DNA of 64,000 nt from Antilocapra americana. Its lineage: Eukaryota; Chordata; Mammalia; Artiodactyla; Antilocapridae. How positions within the stretch are numbered: the stretch's first letter is position 1; each line of letters opens with the position of its first letter. The translations under genes were made by a program, and so were the position numbers. Shown here in pieces: positions 56,374 through 64,000 of the stretch. The stretch lies in assembly GCA_007570785.1 (NCBI GenBank), contig ML662442.1, positions 60,846,180-60,910,179 of the forward strand. The letters are read 5' to 3'. The notes under the pieces are model-generated. The model had not been told where the DNA came from, made no database searches, and was given only the letters and a program-made list of their open reading frames with translations.

Positions 56374-56840
56374 ATTTCAGTATCATAATCACCTAAATAC
56401 ATGTTAAAATCAATTCAATTACTGTTTTTTCTTGAGAACTTCTGAATCAGACTCTCTAGAGCAGGGGTTAGCAAAGTTTCCTTTAGAGGGCCAAATCATA
56501 AAAATTTTAGGCTTTGCATATGGTCTTTGTCAAAACTACTCAATTCTGCTAATATAGCACAAAAGCAGTTACAGACAGTGTGCACATGAGTAAGTGTGGT
56601 TTTGTTGCAGTAAAACTTTATATAAAAATTGAAATTTGAAGTTCAGGTAATTTTCATGTGCCAGAAAGTATTTTTATTTTTCAACCACTTCAAAATGGGA
56701 AAACAAATATTCTTAGCTTGAGGGCAGTACAATACCAGGCAATGGGATGCATATGACCCACCAGAGGTTGTCAACACTACTAGAGAGAGAATATCCCAAG
56801 AATATGTATTTTAACATGCTCATTAAATGACCATTTTATG
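56374..56840 (+). mobile_element. MER5A-like hAT element, interrupted
   Basis: Left piece 56374-56453 (TATCATAATCACCTAAATACATGTTAAAATC; CTTGAGAACTTCTGAATCAG) and right piece 56786-56840 (AATATGTATTTTAACATGCTC) are consecutive parts of a MER5A-like non-autonomous hAT element, split by a second hAT element. Confidence 0.55.
56454..56785 (+). mobile_element. Second hAT-type non-autonomous element, nested
   Basis: Starts CAGGGGTTAGCAAAG (56462), with GAGGGCCAAATCATAAAAAT and AGTGTGGTTTTGTTGCAGTAAAAC inside, and a degraded inverted end (GGTTGTCAACAC, 56767-56777). The 8-bp flanks CTCTAGAG (56454-56461) and TACTAGAG (56778-56785) agree at 6 of 8, as expected for an old hAT target-site duplication. 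Confidence 0.6.
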
Positions 56841-58044
56841 TACAAGAACTTAGAGACTCACTGAGACAAATTTTCAAAGTCATCTGTCCCTTTTTGCTTT
56901 GCTTAATTTATTGGCCAAATTAAAGATGGGCCTTATGAATGAAATAAAAACCAGAATTGATTGAAATAATGGGTAAAAGAAAGTCCTTTGTCAATAAGGA
57001 AAAAGGTTAGGAAAAAAGGGAAAGGAAATTTAAAATGATAAGATTAGAAGTTATTAATAAGGAAAATTAGGAAATTGGGAGAGGCTCAAGAGCTCATTAT
57101 TTTTGAGAAAACTCTATAGTTTCAAAAAATGCATTTACCATTAAAAAGGATAAATTAATGATATGCATATGACTCTATAAAGGTCAAAGGCAAAGATCAA
57201 CATGCAGATCCAATCCCTTGTTCTACCCAAGTTAAGATACTGTCACTGGTCATTAAGAAAAGTACTATTTGCCATGTGAAAGAACAGTACTTTTATTTGC
57301 TCTGTGCACAGAGCCCCCTTTCTGCTGTAGGAGCCCTGTGTCAGGTCTGAGTTACTATGAGTTTACACTGTGACATCTTTTTCCTATTTTATCACAGAAA
57401 AATGATAAATTTGCTTTAATTGGTTTTCTTTCTAGTGTTATATAGAAATAATAAAACCACGTCAGGGAAACAATAAAAAAGTGAATATACTTAAACAGAT
57501 TTGTTAATTGTAATCATACTGCTGAAAGAGTGATCATCCTGGACTTTGATTTTGTTTTTTCATTTTATATCTCTCAACTTTATCTCTACTTTGCTGCCAC
57601 CTTCTTTGCTGACAATCTTCTCAAGACTTAATTCACCAAAATTTTGCTTCTGAGACGTAAGCAAACAGAAATCGACAATTTTAGAGAAATAACTTTTAAT
57701 AAACTCAAACATAGTTTCCAACCTGAATAGACAGGTCTAAAACTATTAGCAAACACCTTTTAGTTTTTTAAGAACTGATTTGTGGGAAGAAAAATAATTT
57801 CATAAGTGTCTAGTGAGCATCATGAAAAGTTTGAGTGATGATGAGAAGAGAAAGGAAATGAAGAGTAAAACTTCAAACGGGCCATCTCAATAAAGTGTCT
57901 TCATCTCATATGCCTAACTCCTAAAGCTGAAAGATATATTTCTTCAAATGTCTAATAGATTAACATGTGACATGGTTACTATTATGCCACACCAGTCAAT
58001 ATGCAGTAGGGGCTAAATGAAGGTTATGATAATATGCATAATTT
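56841..58044. other. 1.2 kb without recognised features
   Basis: AT-rich, nothing recognised. Confidence 0.5.
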
Positions 58045-58200
58045 TCTAGTGTCTACTCTGTGCCAGTCTCATTATATAATTTCACATGAGGCAGGCATTT
58101 TTATGTTTATTTTACAGATAAAGGAACCAAATCCCAAAGAAATTCAACATTCTTTGAATTAGAATTCAGTTTGGGGTCTGTCTGATGGCAAAGCCCACTC
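58045..58200 (-). mobile_element. MIR SINE, antisense
   Basis: CTCTGTGCCAGTCTC start, TTTATTTTACAGATAAAGGAACC and the GGCAAAGCCCACTC end follow reverse-complement MIR. Confidence 0.65.
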
Positions 58201-59424
58201 ATTTCCTCTATACCCCACCATCTCGCAGAATGTTTCCCCAGTGGATAATGTCCCTACTCAGGCACAGTCTGAGGAGAGAATGAAGTGGAGAGAAAAGAAA
58301 AAAAAAAAAGGTTGCATTGCCTAGAGAACTGTTTTTCCCTTTCAATATGGTATATAGTTTTGCTTTTATAATTAACATTCTGCTGATGAGATCTCCCATT
58401 GGTAAAGGCTGACAAGTCAGATTTTCCATGAAGAGCAAGCATTGCAGGAAATAAATTAATCTCTAGGGAAGCAAAGGGGCAAGGCTGTCAGTACTCACAC
58501 AACTGCCTAATAGGAAATGATATTTCAGAATTGTTCAAAGAAGGAAATGACTGTGGGTTCTCCTTCCAGTATATTCTTCAACATTTAAACCTTCCACAAA
58601 GATGGAAATATTAATAGGTTGCTATAAAAAGAAGAGCAGACTTATAATGTTTTACTTTAGGCTGTCAGTATTTCTAAACTGAAAACAGTATTCCCTGGAA
58701 ACGTGAGAGAAATTCTACTGCTGTCATTATTTTGTTTATACTATGGAAAATCTGCACTGATGTTAAGTAGAAGGACAAAAGATATATCAGATTTTTGGAT
58801 TACCAGTTTGAAATTATCTGATATTTTAAACAATGATTTTCTAGTCTTTAGAAGTAAAAGTAATTATTGTGCTTAAAATTACATATTATCTAGAATAACA
58901 ATGAATTATTGAAGTCTCCTTTTAATAAAATTGAGAAACAAGGATATATGTTATTATTTCTAAAGTGCTTACCTCTAAATAACATATATTCAGTCATTCA
59001 GTCAAGGTCTTTAAAATGGAAACCTCACCTTGTTTAATTCTCAAATAGTTTTATAGAGAAGTTCCTATGCTTTGATTCCTAACATATAAGTAAAATCTGA
59101 AGTTTAGAGTAAATACTAACATTGAATTAAAGCTCAATATAAAGAATTCTTTATCTTCTTATAAATCCATTCTTTCTTTCTAGCTTCCGCCATGACCTTA
59201 ATGAAGAGCTTTTCCATGAAACTTGTTTCCTCTTATCTGTTTAATTTACTGTAAGTATGTTTTTAGATGTGGTGAATTGTTTCTGTGTGAGTCTTAACTT
59301 AGAGACCAAAGTCTTAACTTTTCATAGTGTACTGACTCTATGATATCAGAAAAGACCAACTAAGCACATGCTTTTAGAACTGAAAGGACATTAAAATTAC
59401 CTAGGGCATCTCACATTTTGATGA
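58201..59424. other. 1.2 kb without recognised features
   Basis: Short A-run at 58297-58309. No gene seen. Confidence 0.5.
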
Positions 59425-59510
59425 GGAAAATATAATTCGGAAAAATGAAATGTCCTGTGAAAGGCTGTACAGCTAGGATTTACAGCGCTGGGACTAGACC
59501 TTACTATACC
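59425..59510 (-). mobile_element. MIR-like fragment, antisense
   Basis: GGCTGTACAGCTAGGATTTACAGCGCTGGGACTAGACC resembles the reverse-complement MIR 'cacagctagtaagtggcagagctggg' core. Confidence 0.5.
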
Positions 59511-60613
59511 TGCATTTTATTTTCTGGCCCAGGAATTTTCTCACTACTTGACAAGTCTAATTAATGGAGGGTGAGTCGTGGCTTGGGTTTAATATAAAGA
59601 TGTAGGATAATTAGAATACAGTTGGAGCTTCAAAGGCAAGGAAATTCCATTAGAGAATGTTGATCAGGAGAGTATAAAATTTACTCAGTAGAGAACATTT
59701 ATGTAGTGTAAAACCAAATATATAAAGAGGAAAAAAGAAAACCGTCTTTCTGTTTAGCCAGTCAGATCACCACAAGCAATCTTTGCAATTAATGTGTGAC
59801 CTACACAATAACCAGATCCTTCTCACAATTAAATAATAATCCTCTGATACCAAACAACTTTGCCCTGGGCTTAAGGAAACCACTATGCCCACAGTTATGC
59901 CCCCTTTCCAAAGGCAGCTGAAACCAATGATGGAATGAAGCAGGGGCCATGAAAATCTGGCCCTCTTTGTCCTAACACAGGACAACTCAGAAGAGCCATA
60001 CCAGTTTCACAGTTCCCTGTGCCATCATCTGAGGTCTTTCTTGTCTGGTCTGTCTAGACCTACTTTCTTCTTCAACCTATGTGTTGTTCCATAAAGCACT
60101 TCTCAATAAACTTTCCATATTCAGGTCCACCCTGGAAAATGGACATGAAACAAGTAGCTCAAAATAAACATTTGCACTTAACACATGTCATCTCTTCAAA
60201 AATAGTGCTGTCACTGATTAACCAGGGAAACCATGCTCTTCTTGAGCTACAGCAGCTGAGGTAAGGAAGGGGAAGGGTCCTTTAGGGAGGCTCAAGGCTT
60301 CCATGTCTCTGCAGGATCTCACTGCTTCAAAGATTCAGAGGATTCAGTGACACATCTCCAAAAGATTTCTAATCACTTTCCACGTATGTAAGATTCATAG
60401 AGGCCAAGAAATTCCCAAGAGGACAGAATTCTCAAAGGGAAATACTATAGACAGAAACTCAGAGACTATAAGAGCCATATCAAGTGGTCAGAGCCGGCAC
60501 TTTGCAAAATATACTGTCAGGAGGCAAAATTTTCCTTAACCATCAACTTATAAATATGCAGACATTAATTATAATAGCCATAATTCAACTGGAGTGTATT
60601 ATGTACTCTACTA
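59511..60613. other. 1.1 kb without recognised features
   Basis: No recognised element or gene. Confidence 0.5.
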
Positions 60614-60842
60614 GCTTTGGGCTTTTCAAATGGTGCTAGTGGTAAAGAACTTGCCTGCCAATGCAAGAGACTTAAGAGATGAGGGTTCAATCCCTAGGTT
60701 TGGAAGATCCCCGGAGGAGGGCATGGCAACCCACTCCAGTATTCTTGCCTGGAGAATCCCATGGACAGAGGAGCCTGGCAGGCTACCGTGCATAGCATTG
60801 CAAATAGTCAGACGTGACTGAAGCAGCTTAGCATGCAGGCAT
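60614..60842 (+). mobile_element. Bov-tA SINE, sense
   Basis: Sense SINE from GGGCTTTTCAAATGGTGCTA to GACTGAAGCAGCTTAGCATGCAGGC. Full length. Confidence 0.94.
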
Positions 60843-60864
60843 ACTAATTTTAACCTATTTTATC

Positions 60865-60985
60865 TAATGTAGTCATTGAAATAGCCTGTAGTATAGCACT
60901 ATTATTAACCCAATTTTACAAGTAAAGAAACAGAGATGTTAGCAAATTGTTTGTGGTACACAGCTGGTGAATGCAGTAGCCAACA
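60865..60985 (-). mobile_element. MIR SINE, antisense, partial
   Basis: GCACTATTATTAACCCAATTTTACAAGTAAAGAAACAGAG and TACACAGCTGGTGAATGCAG match central reverse-complement MIR. Confidence 0.75.
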
Positions 60986-61675
60986 TTAACATGTAGTCTT
61001 AGATTCAGGATCCGAAAGTTAACTACGTAATCATCCTACTTTCAGAGAACTGTTCTTTTGGTAGTTTACGGACAAAGCAATGTGCAGACTTAATAACGAT
61101 GCTCCCTAAATAAGATATGGGCCTTGCCAAACAGCCAGAGCGAACCGAGGTTCCAGAGAGGAAGGTCACCCTTGAGATCTGGTGAGGTATTTTCATCATT
61201 TTCTCAGGTGAAGAGGAGCTGGGACTCACAGCACCGATCCTGTTGTACAATTTCCTGTGCTCCAGGCTGCAACAGAGCAAACTCGCATAACACAATGTGT
61301 TCAGCCATTTAGAGCCAATCTTCTAGTTGTCCGTAGTGAATTTCAAAATAAATAATTCCCTTCAGTATAATTATTAGATACAGATCTGAAATGGTTCCAC
61401 TTCATCTAACTGAAAGAAGGAGAAAACTGGAGAAGCAGCTCCCCTGTCTTAGTAAGGTTTTGTTTGGCTTTGCTTTGTTTTCTCTGTGATATGCTGCAGA
61501 GACTCTAAAACTGCCATTCTCACCCAAAGAGAATTTAGGAAATGACTGACTTGTGTCTAAAATTTAAAAAGAGGAGAAAACTCAGAAAGAGTATGATTTG
61601 TCCATCCTGAACTATCAGGTAGTTAATGAATATTCACAGATGAGCTACTCATTCAAAGTACAGTAAATGTTAAGT
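60986..61675. other. Unassigned stretch
   Basis: Somewhat GC-richer at 61110-61270; small frames on both strands with no recognisable family. Confidence 0.5.
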
Positions 61676-61912
61676 ATAGATCAAAGGAGCTTCCCTGGTA
61701 GCTTAGATGGTAAAAAAAATCTGCCTGCAGTGCAGGAGACTTGGATTTGATACCTGGATTGCAAAGATCCCCTGGAAAAGGGGATGGCAACCCACTCCAG
61801 TATTCTTGCCTGGAGAATCCCATGGACAGAGAAGCCTGATGGAATACAGTCCATGGGGTAGCAAGAGTCGGACACATCTGAGCTACTAACACACACATAG
61901 ATTCAAAGAGCC
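61676..61912 (+). mobile_element. Bov-tA SINE, sense
   Basis: Sense SINE about 61690-61896, with imperfect flanking repeats ATAGATCAAAGGAGC and ATAGATTCAAAGAGC as the likely target-site duplication. Confidence 0.93.
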
Positions 61913-62233
61913 TCTTTTCACTGCAAGAAAATATACTAAGTTTCACAAGACAAAAATGAATTTTGAAAAATTATATTTCTGCTTTACTTTTGTATTCTTA
62001 TTATGGAACTGTCATACAATTATAATTCACAATGAAGACAGACTCTACAATGTACTGTAATTTCAAATGGGAAAGCAAGTGAAAATATTGCCCAGATATA
62101 CATACTGTGTAGTTTTTAAATAAATCCTTGTTGAAATTAATATAAGAAAGGAAATTTCATTTTACTCTCTCGAGTAGAGTTAGTAAGTCTCACTTGCCTA
62201 GGACCATCACTTTAACTCCAGGTCCTCTTTTTT
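61913..62233. other. Unassigned stretch
   Basis: No recognised element. Confidence 0.5.
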
Positions 62234-62294
62234 CTTAAACCATCACTAACAGGCAATAGGTCAGTGATGGTTTAAGGAACTGCAAAAGCAGTTC
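62234..62294. repeat. Two adjacent perfect hairpins
   Basis: CTTAAACCATCACT (62234-62247) pairs perfectly with 62263-62276 across a 15-nt loop. Immediately adjoining, GAACTGC (62277-62283) pairs with GCAGTTC (62288-62294) across AAAA. Origin unknown; could be a MITE remnant or chance. Confidence 0.85.
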
Positions 62295-64000
62295 TTGCCC
62301 TGGTCTGTATCATACTCTGCACTGATTCATTCACAGCACAAACCTGGAGCTGTCATATACATCCCAGGAAGATTCACACATAGGGGAAGATCAGAGAATA
62401 CGTTTTCCAATGATTGAAACAAAAACTTAGATCTCAGCAATTGTGTTATCTGGTACTTCTTAGGATCCATAATCTTAAGGGAAAAAAAAAAACTAGTTTC
62501 CAATGAATTAATAATAGCCTGAGACTCAGCACACTGCAGCCAATTTTCGCTGCAGTAGTTGTTTCTTTTATAGTCACACTTGGTTAGTATTTGAAATTTG
62601 GAGGAATTGCAATATGCATGGTTTTCAAAGCCCTTTACAGAATTTCATTTTTATCATTCAGAAAGAGTCAATGAAAAAGTAATAAGAAAAGCTCTATGGG
62701 ATATTTTTATAGGAGTGTCAGAAGCCAGTAAGTTAACTACATGAAAGAACCCAGATTGCACAGTCAGAGTTTGAGCAGAAACACTTCAGAGACTTTATAT
62801 CTAGTATTTTGACTTTTACATGCCCTTGGAGGAAAAAAGAGTACTGGCTACAAAATCAAATAAGGAGGGAAAAAGAACAAACCATATGCTTAAGCATAAT
62901 TACAGTTTCAATTTTTCTACAAACGAAATGTGAAGTTTCAAAGATAAAGTGTAATAGAAATTGAGCTTCTTTGGCGTGTTTAAAAATATTGCCAAGAAAG
63001 AAAATTCTCATTTCCCTTGCTAACTTATCCCAGATTTCCACAATATGGAAGTTAGTCTGGGTAACTTAATTGAATGCTATCAACTTCTTGACAAGTCCAT
63101 TTGCTCTTGTTTTGCTTTTAGTAGAGATGAAAAATATCAGAACACCATCTCTATAAACTAAACTATTATAATTCAAGTCTGCATTAGGCTATCCATCTGA
63201 CACTTTTTAAAATTAAAAGCATCTCAATTATCTTGACCTCTTCTCAAGCTATTAATCCTTCTTGTTAAATCTAGCAAACATTTAGCAATATTATTGTCAT
63301 GATAATACAAGCAATATAAAAATAAAAACACTTCCTTGGGCATGAAAATCAAAAATGAGAAGAAAAATCTAATAACAGCAAACAATGAACAGACCTTTTG
63401 TCAATGTGAGCGTTTAATATTATGCTTCCCTTAAAACTAAATTTCAGTGAGATTCACAGGTCAAGGCTATTGCTTTGACTGAGTCTTTTATTCCTAATAA
63501 AATGGTAATAAGAAGCTGTACTTTTTGCCTTTGTCATAAAGGCAGTTAAAACCAGTATCGTGTGGCTTAACAAACCTGTGGCTGCATTGGTACCTGTTAC
63601 TGCAGTTGCCTCAGTCTTTCTCTTCTTTCTCCAGATCAGCCAAATCATTTTGACAACCAGCTGGTACTTTTGAGTCCAGACCACCTTGATTTGAGTACAG
63701 CTTCTTGGATCTGCCTATGTGGACATTCTGAAATGACACACACCAGAGTGATTGATTTTACAAGTAAATTATCAGTCCAAAATAAATGCTTCCCAGTGTA
63801 TGACAAGGATACTTATCATATGGCAAGTTATTTCTGTATATCTGAAATTGAACAGTCCATATGTCAAGGTGGGTTACAGATTATATCTTCATCAATATAC
63901 TTTGGTAATCTAGGTGTTGAATTTTTGAGGCCATCTAAGTGATTCAAGTAACAAGTCCTCTCAGACACAGAATATAATCTTCAAAACCCATTTGTGTACA
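62295..64000. other. 1.7 kb without recognised features
   Basis: AT-rich to the end of the window. Small frames at 63454-63684 (-) and 63670-63942 (+) show no known family. Confidence 0.5.

Noticed and set aside
63454..63684. Possible retrocopy exon with basic, lysine-rich translation on the - strand
   Set aside because: Looked briefly like a processed pseudogene, but no frame matched a family I could name and no poly-A or target-site duplication was found.
1..64000. CRISPR arrays, prokaryote-like operons or a defence/toxin system
   Set aside because: Regular spaced repeats, Shine-Dalgarno-led gene chains and compact coding are all absent; the sequence is plainly mammalian.

Overview
The window is nuclear DNA from a ruminant mammal, most likely a bovid. 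The evidence is repeat content: about 30 tRNA-Glu-derived Bov-tA/Bov-A SINEs, five CHR-type (cetartiodactyl) SINEs, four BovB (RTE-clade) LINE fragments whose 3' tail the Bov SINEs share, ruminant-type L1 3' ends, and older mammalian L1, MIR, MaLR-like and hAT remnants. The species cannot be fixed from these. The base composition is AT-rich and CpG-poor.

No host protein-coding gene, rRNA or tRNA gene could be supported. The longest open frames are L1 ORF2 remnants; others above about 130 codons show no recognisable family and no splice-linked neighbours. The window reads as intergenic DNA or one large intron. No operon-like or defence-like system was seen.

Layout. 0-5 kb: Bov-tA and BovB fragments, including a SINE nested in BovB (3.8-4.4 kb). 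5.7-6.9 kb: two overlapping inverted repeats plus a local copy of an L1 segment whose other copy lies 1.3 kb downstream, a patchwork that looks like a templated rearrangement. 7.4-8.2 kb: old L1. 9-20 kb: CHR, MIR, Bov-tA, a 5'-truncated ruminant L1 with target-site duplications (11.65-12.03 kb), and pieces of one ancient repeat family. 20.5-26 kb: AT/AC microsatellite, a BovB copy, a large palindrome in which L1 and SINE sequence occur in mirror order (23.25-23.91 kb), a dimeric Bov-tA2 and a palindromic mariner MITE. 26-32 kb: LTR-like, L1 and SINE copies. 31.4-37 kb: faint local duplication (X-Y-X-Y order) split by a CHR SINE and a 0.9-kb BovB. 37-50 kb: many SINEs, several L1 segments, and a good CTCF-like motif at 39.44 kb. 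50.7-52.9 kb: the youngest-looking large element, an L1 with a classic 5' inversion inserted into a MIR with target-site duplications. 53-64 kb: MIRs, ancient repeats, a hAT element nested in a MER5A-like element, two late Bov-tA copies, and a largely featureless last 1.7 kb.

The elements form a time series. MIR, MER5A-like and the ancient unclassified family are the substrate; older L1 and MaLR-like copies come next; CHR, BovB and Bov-tA come later; and the ruminant L1 copies at 11.7, 50.7 and 53.2 kb are among the most recent. BovB and the Bov SINEs share a 3' end, consistent with BovB enzymes having mobilised the SINEs. Repeat names are from recalled consensus patterns, not a database search, so subfamily names are provisional.
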